From NCBI GenBank assembly GCA_964643985.1, contig CAZXUS010000003.1:1-53879 (forward strand): a stretch of DNA of 53,879 nucleotides, read 5' to 3'. Below, piece after piece: positions 8,548 to 15,177 of the stretch. Positions within the stretch are counted from its first letter, which is position 1. Each line of letters begins with the position of its first letter. Under the pieces are notes generated by a model. It was not told the origin of the DNA. It was given only the letters and a program-made list of their open reading frames with translations, and ran no database searches. The translations under genes and the position numbers were made by a program. The stretch is from UBA2773 sp964643985 (GTDB taxonomy: Bacteria > Patescibacteriota > Minisyncoccia > Moranbacterales > DUUL01).

Positions 8548-9093
8548 ATCAGAAGAGTATTTAAACCAGTCCCCCAAAAACCAAAAAATAAAGTCAACGA
8601 AGCCATTCACTACCCTACTGTTCGTGTTGTAGGCGAAAGAGGCGAGCAACACGGAATTTTAGAAATTCGTGATGCTTTGATTTTAGCCAGATCACAAGAT
8701 TTAGACTTAGTGGAGATTGCCCCCAAAGCCAAACCTCCTGTTTGCAAGATAATTGATTGGGGAAAATTCCAATATCTAGAGACTAAAAGAAAAGACGGCA
8801 ATAAAAAAACCCAGAAAAAAACCAAATTAAAAGGAATTCGCTTTCGACCCAGTACCGGCGAAGGAGATTTAATCTTCAAAGCCGAACAAGCTAAAAAGTT
8901 TTTAGCCAAAGAAAACAAAATCAAAATTCAAGTTGTTTTAAGAGGGCGAGAAAAAGCTTTTTCCGAACAAGCCAAGAAAAGATTGAAAGAATTCATTGAC
9001 AAAATCGATTTTCCAGTTAAAATAGAACAAGACATTAGACAACAAGGAAATGGTTTTAATGCCATCATAGCTCCTATTATCAAAGGAGACTAG
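8548..9093 (+). CDS. infC: translation initiation factor IF-3 with ATC start codon
   Basis: 181 aa when started at ATC 8548. The frame is closed upstream by TAA at 8536-8538 and contains no ATG, GTG or TTG until a TTG at 8677, which would delete conserved N-domain sequence (VNEAIHYPTVRVVGERGEQHGI). The first residues RRVFKPVPQKPKNKVNEAI look like a normal IF3 start. Use of AUU/AUC-class starts is known for IF3 (AUU in E. coli), which discriminates against them and so represses its own synthesis. The C-domain has the usual IRFRPSTGEGDL and KIQVVLRGREKAF. It leads the conserved infC-rpmI-rplT operon. Confidence 0.9.
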   Translation: MRRVFKPVPQKPKNKVNEAIHYPTVRVVGERGEQHGILEIRDALILARSQDLDLVEIAPKAKPPVCKIIDWGKFQYLETKRKDGNKKTQKKTKLKGIRFRPSTGEGDLIFKAEQAKKFLAKENKIKIQVVLRGREKAFSEQAKKRLKEFIDKIDFPVKIEQDIRQQGNGFNAIIAPIIKGD

Positions 9094-9140
9094 TTTTAAT
9101 TTGCGATTAATAAAATATTTGAAAATAATTTCATCAAATT

Positions 9141-9338
9141 ATGCCAAAACTTAAATCAAGAAAAGCAGTGACAAAAAGGTTTAAAACAACCGCTACTGGA
9201 AAGGTTTCCAGAAGAAAGTCCAATCAAAATCATTTCAACGCTCGACAGACTTCTGACCAAAAAAGAGCCAAGCGAGGCAACCAAATAGTCACCCCCGGAA
9301 AAATTAGCCGGTCAATCAAAATGGATATTCATAGTTAG
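9141..9338 (+). CDS. rpmI: 50S ribosomal protein L35
   Basis: 65 aa, with the family start MPKLKSRKAVTKRFKTTATGK and a very basic body. It lies 47 bp after infC and before rplT in the standard IF3-L35-L20 operon. No Shine-Dalgarno is seen before the ATG. The usual C-terminal region is present but short. Confidence 0.95.
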   Translation: MPKLKSRKAVTKRFKTTATGKVSRRKSNQNHFNARQTSDQKRAKRGNQIVTPGKISRSIKMDIHS

Positions 9339-9404
9339 TTGTTAAAAATAGAGTAGAAGTATAAATCAAGAAATAATTCGAATAATCAGAAGAAAATTTA
9401 TAGG

Positions 9405-9503
9405 TTTAAGTGTAGTTCGAGGCGGATTTGAGCAACGAACGAGACGCACTAAGTTGGTGCGTCGAGTGAGTAGCGGAAAATCCAACAAAGAAATACACCA
9501 AAC
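9405..9503. repeat. structured palindromic repeat family 2, copy a
   Basis: Begins TTTAAGTGTAGTTCGAGGCG and ends AAGAAATACACCAAA. Three nested stems can form: GTGTA/TACAC, GGATTT/AAATCC and GACGCAC/GTGCGTC. Other copies lie at 39182-39283 (inside rsmI), 42249-42349 and 52391-52463. The base pairs differ between copies but pairing is kept. It sits between rpmI and rplT within one operon, so it is transcribed. Confidence 0.8.
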
Positions 9504-9523
9504 ATTTAATTTTCAATATATAC

Positions 9524-9877
9524 ATGCCAAGAATAAAACGAGGTGTCACCGCTTCAAAAAGACGATCGAATCTATTAAGCCGAGCCAAAGGTTTCAAATG
9601 GCGACGAAAAAGTAATTATCGAGCTGCCAAAGAAGCTTTGATTAAAGCTGGAAAATATTCCTACCGAGATCGAAAAAATAAAAAACGAACTTTCCGAGCA
9701 CTTTGGATTTTGCGATTGAACAATGCTCTAAGAGCCAACGATTGGAAATATTCAACTTTTATCAAATATCTACGAGACAACGTTATCGAATTAGATCGAA
9801 AAGTTCTTTCTGGCCTAGCCATGAACGAACCAGAAATCTTCAAACGAATGATTGATAAATTTAAAGCGACTAAATAA
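9524..9877 (+). CDS. rplT: 50S ribosomal protein L20
   Basis: 117 aa, full length. Family blocks MPRIKRGVTASKRR, AKGFKWRRKSNYRAAKEA and RDRKNKKRTFRALWILRLNNALR are present. L20 binds 23S rRNA early in large-subunit assembly and in many bacteria represses this operon by binding its mRNA. The 185-bp spacer from rpmI holds a structured repeat. A terminator follows directly. Confidence 0.97.
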   Translation: MPRIKRGVTASKRRSNLLSRAKGFKWRRKSNYRAAKEALIKAGKYSYRDRKNKKRTFRALWILRLNNALRANDWKYSTFIKYLRDNVIELDRKVLSGLAMNEPEIFKRMIDKFKATK

Positions 9878-9902
9878 ACCCTCAAAATCTTTTATATATT
9901 CA

Positions 9903-9931
9903 AAACGCCTCTCTCACCGAGGCGTTTTTTT
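9903..9931 (+). terminator. terminator of the infC-rpmI-rplT operon
   Basis: Stem AACGCCTC - TCTCACC - GAGGCGTT followed by seven T. Confidence 0.9.
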
Positions 9932-10050
9932 ATTATAGCTTTTAGACCGTACCATAGAACGTTCTATCTATACCATAAATTATCCCTAAAAAAAGTTCTG
10001 GTACCCAAAAATCTTTTTTTCATCCCCGCTTTTACCCTATTTCCACGAAA

Positions 10051-10100
10051 AATTCCGAGCGGTTCGACCTCTGTGCCTACAGCGGTCGAACCGCTGGAAT
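10051..10100. repeat. palindromic repeat, GGTTCGACC type
   Basis: Perfect 12-bp arms AGCGGTTCGACC (10058-10069) and GGTCGAACCGCT (10084-10095), extended by AATTCC/GGAATT. It lies in the 407-bp gap between the rplT terminator and the next gene. The gap otherwise holds a CATTCCCGC repeat at 10164-10190 and no gene that I can support. Confidence 0.75.
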
Positions 10101-10163
10101 TTCAACTCTCCGCTTTGTCATCTACAATTCCCGCTTTCATCTTTGTTTTTACTGCTATCGTTT

Positions 10164-10190
10164 TTGTCATTCCCGCGGAGGCGGGAATCC
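10164..10190. repeat. CATTCCCGC-type palindrome
   Basis: One full unit, TTGTCATTCCCGCGGAGGCG continuing GGAATCC, the same as those near 6924 and 16727. Confidence 0.85.
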
Positions 10191-10284
10191 AATTTATCAA
10201 ATAAAATTCAATCCCACCCAAAAAACCCAAAACAAAAAGGCACTGTTCCTCGAACACCACCTTCATAAAATATTTTTTTTAATT

Positions 10285-10539
10285 TCAATTCTCCAAAAAA
10301 GAACTTTCATACTCAAGCTTATCAATAAAATGGATAATCAATCCAACTATTAAATAAAGAAATTCCATTAACGCAACGAACAACCAATGAACTGGAAGAA
10401 AAAATCCAAGAATAGTGAAGAATAATAACACTATCCCAATTAAAAAAAGAAAAGTATTAGATAAATCATTTTTGGTGTCTATGAAACAAACCCACCCCAA
10501 CAATTTCAAATAAAAAATAACCTTTCTCCATTTTTTCAT
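10285..10539 (-). CDS. small membrane protein, unknown function
   Basis: 84 aa from ATG 10539, with two hydrophobic segments (NTFLFLIGIVLLFFTILGFF and LFVALMEFLYLIVGLIIHFI). A longer frame begins at a GTG (10593) inside a palindromic repeat. I prefer the internal ATG because GGGGAGGGGAGT stands directly before it, one of the few strong Shine-Dalgarno sites in this window. No family is recognised. It lies alone among repeats. Confidence 0.6.
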   Translation of the reverse strand: MKKWRKVIFYLKLLGWVCFIDTKNDLSNTFLFLIGIVLLFFTILGFFLPVHWLFVALMEFLYLIVGLIIHFIDKLEYESSFLEN

Positions 10540-10592
10540 ACTCCCCTCCCCTTTTAATTTATCTATGACTTTTTTATCTACTAATTTCCCCA

Positions 10593-10637
10593 CGGTTCAA
10601 CCCTGGTAAATTCCCATGGTTCAACCGCGGGGAAACT
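10593..10637. repeat. GGTTCAACC repeat unit
   Basis: Two direct copies of GGTTCAACC (about 10597 and 10618) inside CCCC...GGGG flanks; related to the palindromes at 4001 and 10051 but rearranged. Confidence 0.55.
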
Positions 10638-10810
10638 GTAAAAAAATTACTATCAAGAAACAACTCCGCTTAAAAAACTCCAAATCAACTCCAAACATCA
10701 TTATTATCCAAAAAACCCTTCCGAACAAGAGTATTTGACTATTTATTATTATTCCTATCTTCATTTTGTCATTCCTACTCGCACTCTCAATGAAGCAAAC
10801 ATTGATAACT

Positions 10811-10859
10811 TTGTCATTCCCGCTCACATTCTGTCATTCCCGCGGAAGCGGGAATCCAG
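10811..10859. repeat. CATTCCCGC-type palindrome cluster
   Basis: A half-unit TTGTCATTCCCGCTCAC followed by a full unit with one change (GCGGAAGCGGGAATCCAG). The rest of 10640-10870 holds no supported gene. Confidence 0.8.
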
Positions 10860-10873
10860 TTTAAAAAATACAA

Positions 10874-11258
10874 TCATAAATTACTCTCCAAAAAATCCTT
10901 AAGCGCTTTTAAATCTTTTTTATCTTTATCATAATAATAAGTCTTTATCCCAACAGACTGTGCACTTTCAACTGCCTCTTTATCATGTTCAAAATAAACA
11001 ACATCCTCTGCTTTCAAATTAAAAAATTCCAACATTTTCTGATAATATTCTAGATTAGTCTTTTCAGGACTATGTTTCAAGGTAAAAACTTCATAAGCCA
11101 ATTTATTTAAACCGAATTTTTCCATTTGTTCATCGTTTGCTCCAGTCAAAACAATTTTTTTATTTGGATACTCTTCCAACAATTCATACATACCCCCTAT
11201 GAATTCCACTTTCTTTAATGACGAAAGCATTAACCGCATCCACTAAAATTGTTTTCAT
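10874..11258 (-). pseudogene. HAD-superfamily hydrolase-like gene with a 1-nt frameshift
   Basis: An ATG at 11256-11258 opens MKTILVDAVNAFVIKESGIHRG, then the frame breaks at the run CCCCC (11193-11197 on the plus strand). Removing one base joins it to MYELLEEYPNKKIVLTGANDEQM and onwards to the end, giving a contiguous protein of about 128 aa. The second half shows HAD-like features (LTGAND; VVYFEHDKEAVESAQSVGIKTYYYD, the motif IV-like acidic site) and resembles small HAD-like phosphatases. The DxD nucleophile motif would fall in VDAVN and is imperfect. Sequencing error in a homopolymer is a possible alternative to true decay. Confidence 0.7.
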
Positions 11259-11371
11259 GATAAATATTTTAATACTTTAAACACAAATATTTTTATTTAG
11301 AGACCTCCATAGAAGTCTCTCTAATAACCACTAGAGATTTTCTACTCTCGCCTAAATTTAATGCTTCCAAT

Positions 11372-12349
11372 CTAATGCACAATAATTTTCAGTTCAACTT
11401 TTTTACCAACTTTTAATTTTGCAGTTCCACCAATCGGAAAAGTTATCAGAGGATTAGTGTGTCCAAAATCAACATTAGCAATAATTGGAATATCATTAAG
11501 TTCTTCCTTTGTTTTAATTATATATTTTAATTTATCCAAAGTCATTTCAGTTTCTTTTTGAAATCTCCCGATCACTATTCCTTTTACTTTCTCAAAATTT
11601 GGCTGATAGATTAAAGATTGCAAATCTCTATCAAAATCATGAGGCTTTGCTTTTCCATCATCTTCAAGAAATAAAATTGAATTTGAAATATCTGGCATAA
11701 ATTCAGTTCCCTGAAGTAAGTTAAAGGTACAAAGATTTCCGCCTAAAATTGCTCCTTCTACTTCACCTTTATTTATAACAATAAAACCCTCATTTTTAAT
11801 AATTTTTCTATTTTCTTGATCCCTAAACCAAATATCGTTCGACCAAGTTTCAGAAGCTTTGACTTCAAATTCACCCTCTTGAATCAAACATTTCTTAAAA
11901 TACTCAAGATTATATTCAAATTCTTTTTTCATTCCCCAGTTTGAAAAATGAAGACCAGAATACGTGACCAATCCTGTTTTAGCTGTAATTGCATTTGTCA
12001 AAACAGTAATATCTGAATATCCACAAATAATTTTAGGATTATTCTTAATTAAATCATAATCAAGATATTTCAAGATTTGATTTGAATTAAATCCTCCAAT
12101 TACCGTAAAAATTGCTTTTACGTTTTTATCTAAAAAAGCTTCATGTAAATCCGCTACTCTTGATTTGATTGAAGACGAAATGAATATATCTGTTTCTTTA
12201 CAATTCTTGGAAAAAGTAATTTTGAAACCCTGTTCTTCGAGCCTTCTCTATCGCTAACTGAATCAATTCTTCCAAAGCAAAGACAAACTTCTTGCCGGAG
12301 CAACAATTCTAATTTCATCGCCTAATTTTAATTTTGATGGAATTATCAT
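11372..12349 (-). pseudogene. LD-carboxypeptidase (peptidase S66, LdcA/MccF-like), N-terminus frameshifted
   Basis: The intact part (11372-12073, 233 aa from a TTG) has the S66 triad: Ser in GYSDIT, Glu in LFLEDD and His in GHTNP. Upstream, ATG 12347-12349 starts MIIPSKLKLGDEIRIVAPARSLSL, then two frame changes (around 12280 and 12246) are needed to reach LEEQGFKITFSKN...VIGGFNSNQ and the intact part. The family cleaves L,D-peptide bonds in cell-wall peptides or self-immunity substrates in the cytoplasm. Either a decaying gene or assembly errors; the neighbour at 10874 is damaged in a similar way. Confidence 0.8.
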
Positions 12350-12470
12350 AAAATAAATTAATTTTTATATTAACAATTTAAAACTTTTTCTTTAATTATT
12401 TTTTCTCATTTTTTTGTTTTACCAAAATTTAATCTCATCGAAACTAAACAGATAATATTTTCAGATAATC

Positions 12471-12812
12471 TTATTTCATTTTTTTTATAATAATTCCTAT
12501 TATCGAACCGACCACAAAATAAAAGCCAAGGATAACAGTCATAAAAGGTATTAAATCATTTGCACTAATCCGAAAATCAATAATCGAGTTAAACAAAGCC
12601 ACGGGAATTGAAACTATCAAAAGTGAAGTTTGAAAACAAACTTTAAATGATTTTTCGCATACATCAAGCGAACAAAGCTCCGTGCATTGCCCTCCGGAAA
12701 AAAATGAAAAAATAAAACCAATTATTAATACCAATAAAATAGCGATACCAACCGAAATCAAACCGCCCTTTAACCAATAAAGATTCTCTCTAAACAATTT
12801 TGAAATAGTCAT
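12471..12812 (-). CDS. membrane protein with cysteine cluster, unknown function
   Basis: 113 aa with three hydrophobic helices (about residues 15-40, 60-80, 88-108). Between the first two, four Cys in CTELCSLDVCEKSFKVC suggest disulphides outside the cell. No family is recognised. It stands alone on the minus strand in an accessory stretch. Confidence 0.55.
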   Translation of the reverse strand: MTISKLFRENLYWLKGGLISVGIAILLVLIIGFIFSFFSGGQCTELCSLDVCEKSFKVCFQTSLLIVSIPVALFNSIIDFRISANDLIPFMTVILGFYFVVGSIIGIIIKKMK

Positions 12813-12928
12813 CGTAAATTTAAAAATAAATTAATTATTTAACTTCCAAAAACAATACTTTTTAGTTTATATTATTTTTATTTTACCACTTTAAATGTTA
12901 AACACAAAAAACTTAAATAATATTGTTT

Positions 12929-13240
12929 TCAAATATTCAAAGTCTTATCTTTAATTATCTTTTCCAAAACCTCTCTATTATCCTCCTCTCTCACCCTAAT
13001 ATTCCGCTCTTCTCCACACTTTTCACATTTTTGAACCAAAATCCATTCTTGATTTTTCAAAAAAGCGTTCACCGGCTTCATTAATCCGCCACATTCATTA
13101 GCTCGATCTCCCGGATTTATATCAACATGCTTGGAATACAAACAGCTCGGACAATGGTTAGTATAACCATCCCCTTTCACCACCTTCCCACAATTCTCAC
13201 ACCTAAAATCTTCAATCCTCCGCTGAAATTTCTTCCCCAT
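12929..13240 (-). CDS. RNHCP domain protein
   Basis: 103 aa. It has the RNHCP-type signature FRCENCGK...GYTNHCPSCLYSKHVD...PGDRANECGGLMKP and a second CxxC pair (CEKCGEE). Four CxxC/HC-type sites point to zinc binding. The biological role of this family is unknown. It lies downstream of the TrpR-like gene on the same strand, separated by a palindrome (13285-13312) and a TAATTC tandem repeat, so it may be under the same control. Confidence 0.8.
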   Translation of the reverse strand: MGKKFQRRIEDFRCENCGKVVKGDGYTNHCPSCLYSKHVDINPGDRANECGGLMKPVNAFLKNQEWILVQKCEKCGEERNIRVREEDNREVLEKIIKDKTLNI

Positions 13241-13250
13241 AAAATCCTAT

Positions 13251-13280
13251 TAATTCTAATTCTAATTCTAATTCTAATTT
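13251..13280. repeat. hexanucleotide tandem repeat TAATTC
   Basis: Five consecutive units (the last one TAATTT) directly upstream of the RNHCP gene start, the kind of tract whose copy number can vary by slippage. Confidence 0.8.
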
Positions 13281-13284
13281 TTAC

Positions 13285-13312
13285 CTCTCCCATACACTGG
13301 AGTATGGGAGAG
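13285..13312. promoter_or_regulatory. palindrome between the TrpR-like and RNHCP genes (possible operator)
   Basis: 28-bp near-perfect palindrome with half-site CTCTCCCATAC and core ACTGGAGT. Its core CCATACACTGnAGTAT is shared with the palindrome at the TrpR-like start (13757-13784), and 26 bp are identical to a copy inside miaB (37125-37150). It could be an operator, a processing hairpin or simply a mobile palindrome. Confidence 0.5.
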
Positions 13313-13319
13313 ATACTTT

Positions 13320-13748
13320 TCATTTTTCATCCCTCTTATTTTTATAATTATCCAATAAATTAAATATTAGAAAATGAGCTGGAAATTTTTGCTTCATCGC
13401 TTCCCACTCATTGGTCGGCAAAATTTTTCTCCGTTGTTTTTGATTTTTTGCTTCTTTAAACTCATTCATATATCCACCAAAACCACTAAAAAGCCAACGA
13501 TTGACACTTCCAATTGTGCTATTTCCAACTTTCAGTTTCTTTTGTATGTCAGGATAAGAAAAACCCACCAATAACATTTTAGCAATCTCTATTCTATGCA
13601 TTATCATTATAATTTCCCCAGGAGTCAACAAGTCCCTCAAAAATTTTTCTGCATTTTGCTCTGTTTTTATTCTGGAAATCATTCCACAAAATTCCTTCAG
13701 CATTCTCTTCCTTTTTTGTGGATCAACATCATAAAATCTTTTTCTCAT
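13320..13748 (-). CDS. TrpR-like transcriptional repressor (YerC/YecD-type)
   Basis: 142 aa from ATG 13748; an in-frame GTG (13769) inside the palindrome is less likely. The TrpR/YerC helix-turn-helix region is clear: RDLLTPGEIIMIMHRIEIAK followed by MLLVGFSYPDIQKKLKVGNS and TIGSVNRWL. A basic N-terminus and a C-terminal helical extension follow. YerC-type proteins are DNA-binding regulators of mostly unknown regulons. A palindrome lies immediately upstream of the start and a related one just downstream of the stop, which suggests autoregulation (inference). Confidence 0.8.
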   Translation of the reverse strand: MRKRFYDVDPQKRKRMLKEFCGMISRIKTEQNAEKFLRDLLTPGEIIMIMHRIEIAKMLLVGFSYPDIQKKLKVGNSTIGSVNRWLFSGFGGYMNEFKEAKNQKQRRKILPTNEWEAMKQKFPAHFLIFNLLDNYKNKRDEK

Positions 13749-13756
13749 TTTTTCTT

Positions 13757-13784
13757 CACTACCATACACTGTAGTATAGTAGTG
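13757..13784. promoter_or_regulatory. palindrome upstream of the TrpR-like gene (candidate operator)
   Basis: Half-site CACTACYATAC repeated in inverted form around ACTGTAGT; it ends about 9 bp before the repressor ATG. It shares the core CCATACACTGnAGTAT with 13285-13312. The position suits autoregulation. Confidence 0.5.
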
Positions 13785-13801
13785 TCTATTATTTTTATTA
13801 A

Positions 13802-14524
13802 CTAATTTTTATTAACTAAAACTTGGCTTAATTCTTGAACTTTGGTTTCTTTAACGTTTTCTTTGAATTGAGCGTAGCACATTGGACAGGGAGTAATTAG
13901 AGTTTCAGCTTTGGTTTTGGCAACTTGGTCAAAACGGTCTCCTGCAATTCGATTTGATAACTCAGGATTATTGGTTTTTACTCCCCCGCCTGCCCCGCAA
14001 CAATAACTTTTCTCCCGATTCAAATCCATTTCCTTAATTTTAAAACCCACTTTCTCGATGATTTCCCTAGGTTTTTCATAAATACCCAAACCTCGCCCCA
14101 AATGGCAAGGGTCATGATAGGTCGCTAAACCTTTATTTTGACTTTTAAATTTTTTCAAAGTTTTATCCGAGATAATCTCCGTCATATGCAAAACTTCAAT
14201 ATCCCAATCAGCTCCCAAAATTTCTTTGTAGTCTTTTCGCAAAACCAAAGCACAGGCTGGACAATTGGTAATAATTCGGTCGACACTGTGTTCCTTAAAT
14301 ATTTTCAAATTCTTTTCCGCCACTTCTTTAAAAAGTTTCTTCCCTCCGGCGTTTTTAACTGGAGAACCACAACACAACTCTTTATCCGAAAGTTTAATAA
14401 AATCAATCCCCTCTTGTCGCAAAATCTCTTCATAATTAGCTTGAATATCCTTCAACACAAACTTCGTCAAACACCCCGAATAATACAAAGTATTCCCTTT
14501 AAACATTTTTTTGAATATACTCAT
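13802..14524 (-). CDS. cysteine-rich (CCG) domain Fe-S protein, HdrB/LutA/GlpC-like
   Basis: 240 aa with two CCG domains. First: GC (residue about 18), LCCGSP, NCPACA. Second: DPCHLGRG, YCCGAGGG, TPCPMC. Such pairs bind a non-cubane 4Fe-4S cluster or zinc and occur in heterodisulphide reductase B, lactate-utilisation LutA and GlpC. No partner dehydrogenase is seen next to it, so the substrate is unknown. It lies upstream of the TrpR-like gene with only a 32-bp gap on the same strand. Confidence 0.85.
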   Translation of the reverse strand: MSIFKKMFKGNTLYYSGCLTKFVLKDIQANYEEILRQEGIDFIKLSDKELCCGSPVKNAGGKKLFKEVAEKNLKIFKEHSVDRIITNCPACALVLRKDYKEILGADWDIEVLHMTEIISDKTLKKFKSQNKGLATYHDPCHLGRGLGIYEKPREIIEKVGFKIKEMDLNREKSYCCGAGGGVKTNNPELSNRIAGDRFDQVAKTKAETLITPCPMCYAQFKENVKETKVQELSQVLVNKN

Positions 14525-14591
14525 TTGATAAAATTAACTAATATATACTTTTTTAATTCTACCCCACCTCCTTTTCTTTATCAAATTAAAT

Positions 14592-14620
14592 TTGATTTTT
14601 AAAAATATTTTTGCTAATAT
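14592..14620 (+). promoter_or_regulatory. promoter of the structured RNA at 14627
   Basis: -35 TTGATT (14592-14597), 17-bp spacer, -10 TAATAT (14615-14620). It predicts a start near 14627, where base composition turns from very AT-rich to mixed. Confidence 0.55.
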
Positions 14621-14626
14621 TTAAGT

Positions 14627-15122
14627 CCATGCCAAAGTGCATGCGGGTCTGAAGGATAATGCGAAACAATCCAGGAGTTCTGTGCTATCAACAACAATTA
14701 AGCCAGAAATCGCTCAAAACGCCCACTTACCCCAGAGAACTGAGACTCCAGTAGACAAATCACCAGTCGAGGATAGATATTTCAAGGAGAAATCCTAGAA
14801 ATCTAGTGCTGTATTCCCTCACGCTAACAAACCTGCGAAGATTTTAAATCTTGCTGGTGATTTCCTTTAAAGTCTTAGGCCTTTGAAGATTTAGATCTTT
14901 TTGTTATTATTAGAAAAAGCTTAGAAGCGATGTGGCGCGGATATTAATTTTTCCGCATAGGTTCAACTCCTATACCAATCGGCTAAAATAACAACGTATT
15001 GCGTAGGATAGCTGGAAGGCTTGTGATTTCCCAAGTCGCCCTTGAAATACCAGCCTTGCCTTGTTATAGTGGCGCTAAGCTTTTATGAGGGAGTTCTTAT
15101 CATAGGCTCCCTCTTTTATTTT
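14627..15122 (+). ncRNA. large structured RNA of unknown class (about 490 nt)
   Basis: No open frame of note. GC content is visibly higher than in flanking intergenic DNA. Perfect long-range helices: 14757-14766 with 14854-14863; 14915-14924 with 15075-15084; 14988-14994 with 15061-15067; 14676-14681 with 14736-14741. It contains an exact T-arm mimic, ATAGG-TTCAACT-CCTAT (14957-14973), directly after hairpin GCGGA/TCCGC. It has its own promoter and a strong terminator at the end. It lacks the conserved P4 blocks of RNase P RNA, a tmRNA 5' half and SRP domain IV. I cannot name it; a divergent known class is possible. Confidence 0.65.
15087..15122 (+). terminator. terminator of the structured RNA
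   Basis: Stem GAGGGAG (15087-15093) / CTCCCTC (15107-15113) followed by TTTTATTTT. Confidence 0.85.
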
Positions 15123-15177
15123 GCCAAAAATTACAAAATTTCTTGTCTTATTTTAAAAACTTTTCTAAGATTAGGCT

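Noticed and set aside
10621..10827. 68-aa open frame on the minus strand
   Set aside because: It spans palindromic repeats with no start context or conservation clues.
14138..14602. 154-aa open frame on the plus strand
   Set aside because: It is antisense to the well-supported Fe-S protein gene and has the Phe/Ile-rich composition of a shadow frame.
14627..15122. RNase P RNA, tmRNA half or intron-split tRNA as identity of the structured RNA
   Set aside because: No GAGGAAAGTCC/ACAGAA-type P4 strands, no tag frame or TCGAC loop, and no 5' tRNA half that could pair with the ACCAATC following the T-arm mimic.
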